Positions 30,001-38,159 of a DNA stretch of 64,000 nucleotides are shown here, in pieces. The stretch spans positions 1,116,001 through 1,180,000 of the forward strand of contig CAKMXJ010000004.1 in NCBI GenBank assembly GCA_928724745.1. Reading direction: 5' to 3'. Position numbers and translations under genes: made by a program. The notes under the pieces are model-generated. The model was given only the letters and a program-made list of their open reading frames with translations. It had not been told where the DNA came from and made no database searches. The number at the start of each line of letters is the position of its first letter. Positions within the stretch are counted from its first letter, which is position 1. Origin of the DNA: Anthracocystis setariae. Its lineage: Eukaryota; Basidiomycota; Ustilaginomycetes; Ustilaginales; Ustilaginaceae.

Positions 30001-31184
30001 TTGGTGGATTCACGTCGTCTGGCCCGGGTCCCGCTCTCACGGCAAGCTCATCGGGAGCCCTGGCGGCCGCAACAACCTCTAAACAGATTGGCTTGGTCCA
30101 ACCTTCACAGAATAGCACGCCGACCACGAGCCTGGCCGCTACAATCAGCTCAGTTCCAGGCAATCCTACTGCGATCACTTCTACTAGAGACACTTCTCCC
30201 ACGAGCGTCTCGATGGCAGGCAGTTCGATGGTAAGCACGGTAAGCAATTCGACGGCAAGCAGCTCCATCGTGAGCACGTCCGATACAAGTAGTAGTGCCG
30301 TCAGCAAAGCAACGAGCTCCTCTGACGCGGCTTCAAGCGTTCCTACCTTCTGCCCTTGCGACTGTAGCGTACCTTCGCTGGGTAAAACCTGCGTTTCGAT
30401 GTGCTTCAACAACATGCCGTTCGGGCAATGTACGAGTTTTCTTAACTTGGACCTCCAACGACTGACGGTCAGCGTAGTATCTTGCTCAATGGCTGGGCCT
30501 CCGCCTTGCTACGCCTTCAAAATCGGGGAGCGGACGATTGGTGGTCACTTACCCGTACCTCCCAATATCTTGCAGTCCTCTCAGACATCTTCGGTCACCG
30601 GCTCGCTTCCCTCCAGCACCTCGGATATCACGACGATGATCTCCACATCATCCTCGTTGGCGTCTGCTGCGACTTCAGGCTCTTTCTCCGCATCCGTATC
30701 CTCCACTATGTCGTCGACTGCGGGCAACAGTTCCTCCAACGACATTCCGAGCGCGTCGATGTCGACGATCATGGTCAGCTCATCGTCAGCTGCGGTGTCT
30801 ACGATCACAGGTGGAGCAGCCAACACTTCTACCAATGGAGTTTCGAGCACGTCAATGACATCGGTCATGGCAAGCGTATCGTCAGCTTGGGCCTCTGCGG
30901 CTACGAGCGGAGCAGGAAGCAGCTCCACCAACGCCGTTTCGAGCACGGTCACGGCCAGCTCATCGTCATCTTTGGCCGCTGTGACCACGAGCAGTTCAGG
31001 CGACAGTTCTACCAACGCCGTTTCGAGCACATCGACCGCGAGCTACAGCATCGCGTCGCCTGCAAGCTCGAGTAGCAGCAGCAGTAGCAGCGACTCCAGC
31101 ACCACGGCTGAGCAAACCGGGACTCGAAGCAGACGGCCGCTGAGAAATCCAGATCTGAACACCACAACGACCACAATAACTTGA
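27024..31184 (+). CDS. Very large laccase-like multicopper oxidase with a Ser/Thr-rich tail
   Basis: Single exon, 1386 residues. A hydrophobic stretch at about 28-47 (LTLLLAILASTFYALVFAVP) acts as signal peptide or anchor. Three cupredoxin domains span about 105-735 with all four copper motifs: HWHG (168-171), WYHSH (His213, His215), HPFHMH (605-610) and HCHIDDH (673-679). The residue ten after the cysteine is Met, which in laccases goes with a lower-potential type-1 copper. Such enzymes oxidise phenols or metal ions with O2. After about residue 740 follow some 640 residues rich in Ser, Thr and Ala, like a glycosylated wall stalk. A compact module with eight cysteines (1110-1162) and four repeats of about 32 residues lie within it. 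No GPI-type hydrophobic end is visible. Usual laccases have 500-650 residues, so the tail doubles the protein. Confidence 0.9.
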   Translation: MLCAMPNANIPPRSPGWVQQVWVRSAPRLTLLLAILASTFYALVFAVPTPQLASPRDGTASNFTSINSEQDEVHRRLLVERHNQISSVSVAAGFVHPTHLYRRAAEALPPPDKAYNLTVTQGMINPDGFERLGFLMNGKFPADPFVWDENDDVEITVNNQGPVPFAIHWHGIHQIGTPEMDGVPGLSQWNIYSGQSYTYRFKLTNQYGGYWYHSHERGYYADGLRGTIYIRPKAGRKKPWSLIGQNQTDVDQLEAAEKDFQVMSLSDHWHVNHTEMLLTVHETGVPPACFDSLQINGRGRQYCFDDWSTVSAPVQDSLLRNFSDINPDGFTSKGCISLVPPKDGYTVKGTLDTRYGDTCQNTTSPLTVFSASNAIKAGRRWLNLEVIDTATNWYYGLSIDSHKMWIVAVDGHYIEPMQVDWAQVTIGSRLSIMVELNPEYEGNIFPIRLTGSRPLQPIEGHAFLSYMDDVDTTWSPSLDEDFGYVTRELSSAHVPFNGFVTDPDVVKWKANLTIPFDPISGCPTTSNMTLHAVASQNSLNVWQVASTPLDTTRLADDRPILFNATDGNATATQMTPYATIPMGTVVDIILENNIYSIVGGPNSPHPFHMHSRRFWIIGSGTGPFPADTVLQAEGKGVVFNFDNPPLRDGFDIDANSWVVIRYVVDHPAANILHCHIDDHAIEGMAAILLEGLETLTAGNFSESVKSRPANWVETQNDELGLVLKESWETGAVELKWIEPAATNTLNPWSDPRPLASSIQNLASSNSVLKAITSSLERALSSAQAATTGLTAITATVGEHLTVFTGAASFSATATPASAAGIQTTLNAAATAPARTVYTTTTLTVTPSALSTPVTSDPSTGTSSEPDLTLNTAATILFPSTSTEVLANSAESRAHETNVSPVPASGTPSVTASALSTGASVISSSSATTQVALSASSSEPMTTQPVLSSAPTDVTVTASTSSASVILGSSASLPTILPHSVLTGIPVSSPASSIGGFTSSGPGPALTASSSGALAAATTSKQIGLVQPSQNSTPTTSLAATISSVPGNPTAITSTRDTSPTSVSMAGSSMVSTVSNSTASSSIVSTSDTSSSAVSKATSSSDAASSVPTFCPCDCSVPSLGKTCVSMCFNNMPFGQCTSFLNLDLQRLTVSVVSCSMAGPPPCYAFKIGERTIGGHLPVPPNILQSSQTSSVTGSLPSSTSDITTMISTSSSLASAATSGSFSASVSSTMSSTAGNSSSNDIPSASMSTIMVSSSSAAVSTITGGAANTSTNGVSSTSMTSVMASVSSAWASAATSGAGSSSTNAVSSTVTASSSSSLAAVTTSSSGDSSTNAVSSTSTASYSIASPASSSSSSSSSDSSTTAEQTGTRSRRPLRNPDLNTTTTTIT
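30729..31060 (+). repeat. Degenerate tandem repeats in the oxidase tail, about 96 bp each
   Basis: Units begin near 30729, 30825, 30921 and 31005 with AGTTCYWCCAACG-like words (peptide SSTNAVSST). The first three starts are 96 nt apart, the last 84. All keep frame, so repeat number could vary between strains without breaking the gene. Confidence 0.7.
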
Positions 31185-31582
31185 CCGATTCCAACATCTG
31201 TATCAACTTGCAAGTCTTAGAGAACGAAATCCACCACGAATTCGACTTGCGCTATCTCTGAGCTATTCGCTGTCTCTGAAATCCCTTGTTCGATGCTTTC
31301 ATGCCAACCGAGAATGGCGTCCAGAGGTAGGCTTACAGAGGCGGAGCTGAGAGCTCTACTTTTTGTGCGAGTTGGTAGCCTCAGAAGGTTGTGAGGGGGG
31401 TTTGCGAGCGGATGCGCTGATTTGCGCCAAAGTTGGTGTCTGTGGATCACTGAGCATGGTGCGTGGGTGTTTAGCTATCGTCGGACGATGTTATTATGAA
31501 GGAGATCGGGCAGGTTGGAGGGATCGTGGCTTGGGCGTGTGGCAGCTGGCCATGAGGAGTTCGAGTCTGCGTCGACGGTGGT
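31185..31582. other. Convergent intergenic region
   Basis: Shared 3' flank of the oxidase gene (+) and the secreted-protein gene (-). No gene is seen. Confidence 0.5.
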
Positions 31583-32263
31583 TTATGGAGGTCTCAAAGA
31601 CTGCTGAAGGATTCTTGCGTTCAAGACTCTACCGATCTTGTTGGTATGGTACTGGATGCTCGTTCTGAGCAAATCCAAGTCATCTGTCCAACTCATCAAC
31701 GATGCCCCATCCCCGCCGCGGCTTTCCTGCCACACCTGGCTATCCAGTGCCTTTCTTGCGTTCTCGAGTTCGACCTTGAGATTTCTCATCCCCACCTCGT
31801 TGATCGGACCGCGTTGCGATGCCATCTTGGCAAGCCTTATTGAGGGGTAAGGTCCGTGTTTGCGAAAGTCCCAGATGGTACCGATGGGTAGCGCGAGTCC
31901 TGGATCGACCCGTGGCGAAAATGTGTAGCCGTGGCTTCGGAGGAGGTTGATATTGTACAGATGCCAGACAAGGTTGCGATCGGAGGGGTAGGCAAGGTGT
32001 GCGAAGATGTCCGACATGATGTCGCGCAAGTGGAAGTATGTGGCGCGAGTGTGGTCCATCGAGGCCAGGATTTTGCCTCGGTCGGTTTGGTATCGATGAT
32101 AGTGAGTTTTGAGATCGCGTTCGAGCTCGGTCAGGCTGGTCGGATCGGATCCTTCCATTTTGGCGAGGGTGGAAGCGTCCGAGGTTGCAGAAGAACCAGT
32201 AGTGGTGCTAACCACAGCTCCAGCTGCGAGTAGGGGTAGGAGCAGCAGGGTAAGACGCACCAT
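31583..32263 (-). CDS. Secreted protein without cysteines, candidate effector
   Basis: 226 residues from ATG 32263 (MVRLTLLLLPLLAAGAVVS), a clear signal peptide with cleavage near residue 17-20. The frame is open further upstream, but that would bury the signal peptide and would lie across the TATA region. The mature part is about 200 residues, no cysteine, mixed charged helices (LTELERDLKTHYHRYQTDR) and a segment FSPRVDPGLALPIGTIWDFR. A TATA box (32343-32348) is about 80 nt upstream of the ATG. No known family is recognised. It converges on the multicopper oxidase gene. Confidence 0.68.
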   Translation of the reverse strand: MVRLTLLLLPLLAAGAVVSTTTGSSATSDASTLAKMEGSDPTSLTELERDLKTHYHRYQTDRGKILASMDHTRATYFHLRDIMSDIFAHLAYPSDRNLVWHLYNINLLRSHGYTFSPRVDPGLALPIGTIWDFRKHGPYPSIRLAKMASQRGPINEVGMRNLKVELENARKALDSQVWQESRGGDGASLMSWTDDLDLLRTSIQYHTNKIGRVLNARILQQSLRPP

Positions 32264-32664
32264 GATCTTCTTTTCGAGTTGGAGAAAGTGTAGGAGGGTG
32301 TGTGGGGCGGCCAAGGCGATATCTCGGACAACGTTCCGGACCCTTATACGGTGGCTGCGTGGATCATCAAGGTTGACACGCCTCGAACAAGACCACGAAG
32401 GATTCATCGAGCCTTTCGCATGCACCACGCTGTCGAAGGACCCGCCAACTCTAATGGTAATCTAATGCATCTATTCAAAAACGTCAACGGAGCCCACCGC
32501 CAAACCCACTCAAACCCCACCCGAGAGAATTCATATTGTGGGCCTACTGTCGAGGCGCCCAATACTGTATGAGACCACACACCCACACAGCGTTGTCAGA
32601 TCTGCACAGCAGTGGGTATAACCCATGCGATCACCAAACCCAAAACCACCTACAGTCACCTCTA
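32264..32664. other. Intergenic region between two minus-strand genes
   Basis: Holds the promoter of the secreted-protein gene, with TATAAG on the minus strand at 32343-32348, and the 3' flank of the helicase gene. One TACTGTA at 32563. Confidence 0.5.
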
Positions 32665-34953
32665 CTATGAACTGAGCGGACCCACTCTAACCACCTCCCT
32701 CTCCTGTCTCTGCCTCTCCTTCTCCTCCTTCCTCCAAACTCGATTCGACTGTTTCACCCTGTCCCTCCACCTGGCCTTTGCGCCATGCAAAAGACGAGTG
32801 AGAATCGTGGAAGCCTGACCTTTCGTCAACGAGGACGCTTTCTTGAGCGCTTTCTTCTGTACCGCTTGTCCTTGTTCCATCAAATCTTGATCCTTGACTT
32901 TGGATATACCTAGCCGTTTCTCGACCAACCGTCTTTGAGAGTCGGAAGCCATGGTCTGACGCCACGATGCACGTCGATTGAGCATAGCATACAGCTGTGG
33001 CGAATTGCGCAGCACGCTCTTCTGCACATATAGATCTGAGCCGCGCACGGCTGCGTCCAAAGTGGCAGCCAGCAGAATCTGTCTCGGACGACGGTATGGT
33101 GAGCCACCCGACGCGGCGGCGGCGGCTTCGTCCATGTCCGTGTTGCTGGGCGTAAACCAAGCCAGCCAAGCTGCCTTGTCATCCACCTGCTTCCCCGACG
33201 ACGGCGAGTTCTGTTCGGGATTGGGTTGCACCGTCACGAAGCCTATCCTAGGCACCTCCAGGATGTAGGTCTGCGCACCACAGTCCACCCAAGCATTGGC
33301 GCTCATAGTTTCCACCACGGTGCTGCGCGAAAGCATAGCCTTTTGCAGCGCTTGCGGGTCCTCGTAATCGATATAGGTGATCTTGGTTGGGTCGGCGATG
33401 GAGATCTCGAACGGATCGCTGGACTGTCCTAACTCCTGGTCGGCAACTGTCGAAGCTTCTTGCGAACGCTCGAGCAAGCCTTCGGCAGACTCATCCTCGA
33501 TGATATCGTCCGCATTCAGACCAAAGAGCGTCGGCGTACAAACAACACCCTTGTCGATGTTGCCGACAATGTCCAGAACGAGGCAGTCCTTCTTGCTCGT
33601 CTTGGGCGACAGTCGAAGTCCACGGCCGATCATCTGGGAGAACAGATTGCGCGATCTCGTCGGCCGAGCCAACAGTACGCAGTCGATAGCAGGGACGTCG
33701 GCCCCCTCGGTGAGAATGGCACAATTGACGAGCACTGGATATACGCCGTTTCTGAAATCTTGGAGCAGCTTTCGCCTTTCGAGCATCGGTGTGCCGCCAT
33801 GGAGGTACCTGGCATCGATGCCGGCCTGCCTGAACGTCTGCGTCAAGTCTTGCACATGTTGGATGTTGACTGCAAACACGAGCGTGCTTCTCCTGCGGTG
33901 GTAAGCGCGATCGATCCAGGCCTTGAGCACGACCCTGTTCACCACGGGGGTGTTTACGACCGACGCCAATGAGGTGGGGGCAAAGTCCGAGCTCATCGAC
34001 GAGATCTTGACGTTGGCGAGATCGATATCGGTCTTGATCGAGGTGAAGCGGATGGGACAGAGCCATTTGTCGCCTATCATCTCGAGAAAGTCTTTGTGGA
34101 ATACGATCCTGTCAAACACGGTGCCGAGTGCAAGGCCGTCGTGACGCGAGAACGTGGCCGAGAAGCCGATGACGGGGACGCTGTCGACGTCGGGTTCGCG
34201 GAGTTCGGGTTTTTGGCCGATCTGACGGTCAAAGTGCGAAAGCACTCGGAGATAGGAGGGTGCGGCTGCATGGTGCGCTTCATCCACGATCACGGCCTTG
34301 TAGCATGTAGGATCGAATTTGTCCAGACGTTGCTGCGATCGATTAAGGGTTTGACATGTGGCGGCTGTGACGTCGGCGAGCCCAGAAGCCTTGTATTTGG
34401 AGCCTTGTTCGATCTCGACGCTCTTGTCGGGGAACATGGTGGTGACGGAATTGGCGGCTTGGAGCGCGAGTTCGATCGAGTTGACGACGATGAGCACTCT
34501 GTCACCGCCTGTGGACGGATGTGGAGGGAGGCGATCGATAAGGTGTGTAAAGATGGTGGTTTTGCCAGACCCAGTTGGAGAGGAGACACCGATGCGAGTG
34601 ATACCGGATTTCAGAGCTGCAAGACAATCGGTGATGCATTCTTCTTGGTAGGGCCGAAGAGCGAAGGCTGGCGTGGACGCTTCGACTTTTTCTGTGCATT
34701 GTGGAGGAATCACATCCTTTGCTAGCGCTTCCGAGAGTTGAGTTTCTTGTGTCCCTTGTGCCACCGGAAGGGATGAGACCTGTGTCGAGCTGTTGATGCA
34801 TCTCGTAAATCTTGGCCAAGCAAGAGAGCTTGTGAGAGTCACACGGCGCAATCCGACAGTCGAAAGTAGTGATCTGCTCAGCGGTTGCCAAGGCAGCCTC
34901 GGTATTGAGCGAGATGCTTGGATCTGTGTGGACCGCAACCGATGCGCCATCAT
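32665..34953 (-). CDS. Mitochondrial DEAH-type helicase, IRC3-like
   Basis: 762 residues from ATG 34953 (MMAHRLRSTQIQASRSIPRL), an Arg/Ser-rich start without acidic residues that resembles a mitochondrial presequence. An earlier in-frame ATG at 35136 lies within TATATGCAT, a likely promoter element, so it is not preferred. Superfamily 2 motifs run in order: LRPYQEECI (Q-like), SPTGSGKTT (Walker A), VIVDEAHH (II), IGFSATFSRHDG (III), LVFAVNIQHV (IV), TEGADVPAIDCVLLARPT (V) and QMIGRGLRLS (VI). The whole is like yeast Irc3, a branch-migrating DNA helicase that maintains mitochondrial DNA. The C-terminal 300 residues are less conserved and end in a basic stretch (RWRDRVKQSNRVWRKEEKER). Confidence 0.85.
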   Translation of the reverse strand: MMAHRLRSTQIQASRSIPRLPWQPLSRSLLSTVGLRRVTLTSSLAWPRFTRCINSSTQVSSLPVAQGTQETQLSEALAKDVIPPQCTEKVEASTPAFALRPYQEECITDCLAALKSGITRIGVSSPTGSGKTTIFTHLIDRLPPHPSTGGDRVLIVVNSIELALQAANSVTTMFPDKSVEIEQGSKYKASGLADVTAATCQTLNRSQQRLDKFDPTCYKAVIVDEAHHAAAPSYLRVLSHFDRQIGQKPELREPDVDSVPVIGFSATFSRHDGLALGTVFDRIVFHKDFLEMIGDKWLCPIRFTSIKTDIDLANVKISSMSSDFAPTSLASVVNTPVVNRVVLKAWIDRAYHRRRSTLVFAVNIQHVQDLTQTFRQAGIDARYLHGGTPMLERRKLLQDFRNGVYPVLVNCAILTEGADVPAIDCVLLARPTRSRNLFSQMIGRGLRLSPKTSKKDCLVLDIVGNIDKGVVCTPTLFGLNADDIIEDESAEGLLERSQEASTVADQELGQSSDPFEISIADPTKITYIDYEDPQALQKAMLSRSTVVETMSANAWVDCGAQTYILEVPRIGFVTVQPNPEQNSPSSGKQVDDKAAWLAWFTPSNTDMDEAAAAASGGSPYRRPRQILLAATLDAAVRGSDLYVQKSVLRNSPQLYAMLNRRASWRQTMASDSQRRLVEKRLGISKVKDQDLMEQGQAVQKKALKKASSLTKGQASTILTRLLHGAKARWRDRVKQSNRVWRKEEKERQRQEREVVRVGPLSS

Positions 34954-35389
34954 GCGAGACCCAATTGTGACCAAGATTGCATCGACTTGCTCGACAATTG
35001 TGTATGGCCGAATTCGATGAGATGGATGACAGGATGGATGGTGGGAAAGGCAACGATGCTGAGTTGGATGCAAAGATTGAATTGTACTTTCAAAGCTTCT
35101 CAACGATGATTTCGCCTCCACTTTTCTGGGATGCATATAATAATTGCACCGCCCAAGTCACACTGAAAAGGCGGCCAAAATATCGCGGGAATCGGCTGAC
35201 AGACGCGTGACTCTTCTGTCGCGTTAACTATCAAGAAAAAAGAACAACAACACCACCACCACCACCACCACCACCTCAGATCCACCTTACATCGACACTA
35301 TCAAGCAGCATTGACCAACTTGAGCTCACACATTCGTCGTCGTCGAGTAATAAAGCGTATCGATATAAAGCCAGCTACATGTAGTCAAG
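34954..35389. other. Divergent promoter region between the helicase and CENP-K-like genes
   Basis: Contains TATTATATGC on the minus strand near 35132-35143 and a (CAC)n run at 35253-35275. One ATG at 35136 could extend the helicase. Confidence 0.5.
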
Positions 35390-36428
35390 ATGGAGGGGAC
35401 AGCATACTACGACATGGCCGAGATCCTTCGTGAGGCGGCACTGCAGGAAGCCACGTCGCGCAGCAAAGCACGGTCGGCTCTCAACGCTTCAGCTTCACAT
35501 CGGGTATCAGCCGAGAGCGAACAAGAGGTGGAGGAGCTGGTTGCAGTCTACCAGGACGAAAAGGCAAAGAACGACGCGCTAGCCCAATCGATAGATAAGC
35601 GGCTCGAAGCGTTGGCGAGAAGCGAAAACAACAAGGGCAACCCGCAGAAGGACGACAAAACCATGTTGGAGATTCAGTGGCAGCAATTGGACTTTGCGAT
35701 CCAGGCGTTAGAGAAGGGTAAGTTGATATGTATGCATCCCATGCAGACTCGATCGAGCTATTCACTGATGCGATCCCCCATTTTCCTTTTTTTTTTTTTT
35801 TTTTTTTTTTTTTTCTTTCTTCTCGTCATGCACGAATGTAGAGAAACAACACGTGCCACCACTGGAGGCGATAGCCATTCTGGACGTCCGCACAAGAGCC
35901 GAGCTGTACGATGTCAACGTGCAATACGCAGCAGCGGTGGAGATGCTGAAAGCGGATCTTGCCTCGGAACGTGACGCGCTCTTGCGGGAGAAACAGCTCG
36001 ACAGCGACCTCACTATAGTGCGAAGCGGTTTGGAAAAACGATTGGCGCAACTACAAAGCAAGAGACGCCAGGACCCCACGTCGGACAGCGCGGTCAAGGA
36101 GCTTTCGAGAAAATTCAAACGACAAGAGCAACGATTCAAGGAGTTGCTTGCCCAATTGATCGATATGGGAAATGCGCTGTTTGGCACGGATAAGCGCAAG
36201 GTCGTCACGCTACGACACTATTTGGACGAGTTTATGAACCAGGCGTGGGACAGTCCGCTCGATCCTTGGGTGAGCGCCAAGAGTTTGGCGCAGAGAAGGA
36301 AGGCAGGCGAGGTGGATGATGCTATGATCGAGCTGTTTATCAGGGCAAATATCATTGTGGCGCATCCCAAGGATTCGAGGAAATGGAGGCTGGTCGCTTT
36401 TCATAAGGCTACAAGGACGTCGTGGTAG
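35390..36428 (+). CDS. Kinetochore protein, CENP-K-like
   Basis: Two exons: 35390-35717 and 35842-36428, 304 residues. The 124-nt GTAAGT...TAG intron carries a run of 28 T. The N-terminal two thirds are coiled-coil-like (EQEVEELVAVYQDEKAKND, LLREKQLDSDLTIVRSGLEK). The C-terminal part (LRHYLDEFMNQAWDSPLDPW ... MIELFIRANIIVAHPKDSRK, then WRLVAFH) has the same layout as the end of animal CENP-K: short helix, DPxV-like segment, LLLRxGIAxxHPxD, RLxxFH. CENP-K belongs to the constitutive centromere network beside CENP-H and CENP-I; the fission yeast equivalent is Sim4. The match is from pattern memory, not alignment. Confidence 0.68.
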
Positions 36429-37275
36429 AAAGCAAGCAATCCAAGTTGAAGTTTTATACCCCGTTTCTGTCTTTCACCTCTCTTTTGGGCATGTTGGTGA
36501 GGTCGAAGCGAGACCAAGAGTCGGTCCAAAACGCATGGTGACAGAGAGATGAGGGGTGTTGATGGTTTCGACTCTTGACCAGCCCTTCATGGCTTCTCTA
36601 TTTCGGCATTGTGGTACAGTAAGACGGCGTTTAGGCAAGACCACGAGTTGTGTAGCGAGCTGTTTACCCCGGACTTTGCTTTTCTCAAGTCAAGCTAAGC
36701 TTGCGCCAAATGCAACACACAGATGCGCGTTGCTGATCATTATTGGAGCTGATGCACTTGACTGGTCGAATGCCTTTGTGCTTTACAGCCTTAAGAAATG
36801 ATTCAAAGTTGGTGGGTAGGGCAGCTACAGTTACAGTCGGAGAAACAATGAAGTACAGTAGTAATCTATTAACAATTTGTAATCGCGGGGAGCTTTTTGT
36901 GTTCCGCCGTCGAATTTCCAAAAAAAAACACACCCGCCGGGCCTGCCGTAGGATTGTGACTGTACTGTCACTGTAACTGTAACTGTAACTCTGCTGGACC
37001 CCAGCTGCATCAAACGAGCCAAATCTAGCCACCTCAACTCCAACTGAAACCCGGCTTTCTGCCTGTCTGTCACGCTGTACGGGCGGACAGCTCGAAACTG
37101 TTTTGAATATCACTTTGCCATTTACATTCCGCACCACCATCAACCCACTCTCATTTCAGAGTAAGCTTTTCATACCCTCTAGCACTAACCACCAACGCAT
37201 TTACTGTACCCTTGCTCACCATTGTTTCTGATCGCACTTTGTACTTGATTTGTTGCTTGGTGGCACCTTTCCAGA
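36429..37275 (+). other. Intergenic region upstream of a cysteine-rich secreted peptide
   Basis: Has TACAGTA words at 36614 and 36854 and an (ACTGTA)n run at 36963-36990. Near the right end, gagtaagc (37159) and ttccag (37269-37274) could be ends of an intron in the leader. No other gene is seen. Confidence 0.5.
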
Positions 37276-37530
37276 ATGAAGATCAGCTTTAGCCTCACGT
37301 TCGCCTCGCTGGCTCTAGGCCTTATCCCCGCTGTCAAGGCAGCCTCGGTCGCATGTACGTCCAACGGCCAACTCGACATCCAAATGACCCGCAAATGCTG
37401 TGGCGAACGTTTCTTCGTCCCAAGAGCCCTTGCCTGCGTCACAACCCCCGAATGGGACAGCCAAAACCTCTCCATCTCTTTCAACAGATGCTGCAACGAC
37501 GCACCAGCTGGTGGTCACACAACTCAGTAA
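37276..37530 (+). CDS. Small cysteine-rich secreted protein, candidate effector
   Basis: 84 residues, single exon. MKISFSLTFASLALGLIPAV is a clear signal peptide, cleaved near residue 22. The mature peptide of about 60 residues has six cysteines in the order C-CC-C-CC (ACTSN, RKCCGE, ACVTT, RCCND), suggesting three disulphides. Spacing and length do not fit hydrophobins, which need eight cysteines. The ATG directly follows a possible intron acceptor (tttccag). No known family is recognised. Secretion and cysteines make it an effector candidate, which is inference. Confidence 0.7.
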   Translation: MKISFSLTFASLALGLIPAVKAASVACTSNGQLDIQMTRKCCGERFFVPRALACVTTPEWDSQNLSISFNRCCNDAPAGGHTTQ

Positions 37531-38159
37531 TCTCTCTCCCCCCCCCCGGGCCCCACCTCACTTCAAATACCCACTCACCCAACCCCCTCCCCACCCCTTC
37601 ACTCCATTATCACTTCTCACGGAATTCGACCATCAGGTGTAGATTCAGTTCTTATGCAAATCAACATCAGGTGTAGAAAGAACATCAACAGTTCAATCCC
37701 CTCATCATCTGCCCACACCCACCAGGTCCCCTCTCCGCATCGATGAACAAATTGAAAAGAATGATAAATGATGCAACGCATGAAAAATCGTACACAATTT
37801 CCACGACGACCAACCAAGCTTGAATCGGTCGTTGGATTTGAGGCAAGAGAACAAATCGGAATTCCAGATTGCAGGGCGAACTTATCGACCCGAAATGATT
37901 AGAGAAAGCGGTTAGGAAGGAGGTCAAGTGAAGAAAGTCAAGTAGGTATACTAGGAACATTGCGCAAGCACTCGAAACAGAGTCAAGGAGAGAAAGAGAG
38001 AAAGAGACAAGGAGAGAAAGAAAAGAAGAGAGAGACAAGGAGAGAGAAATAGTGTGTGTGTGTGTGTGTGTGTGTGTTCCAAACGAAGAAGAAAGTACGA
38101 TTATGGTCGAGTGATTTGCAAGTGAGTTCGACCTCTAAAAAAAAGAGTGCATCATCGAG
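37531..38159. other. Convergent intergenic region with simple repeats
   Basis: C run at 37539-37547, GA-rich stretch 37978-38046 and (TG)n at 38052-38077. It lies between the secreted peptide and the transcription factor 3' end. No gene. Confidence 0.55.

Noticed and set aside
34954..35136. 61-residue N-terminal extension of the IRC3-like helicase
   Set aside because: Its ATG lies inside a TATA-like element, and the downstream start gives a typical mitochondrial presequence. Not fully excluded.
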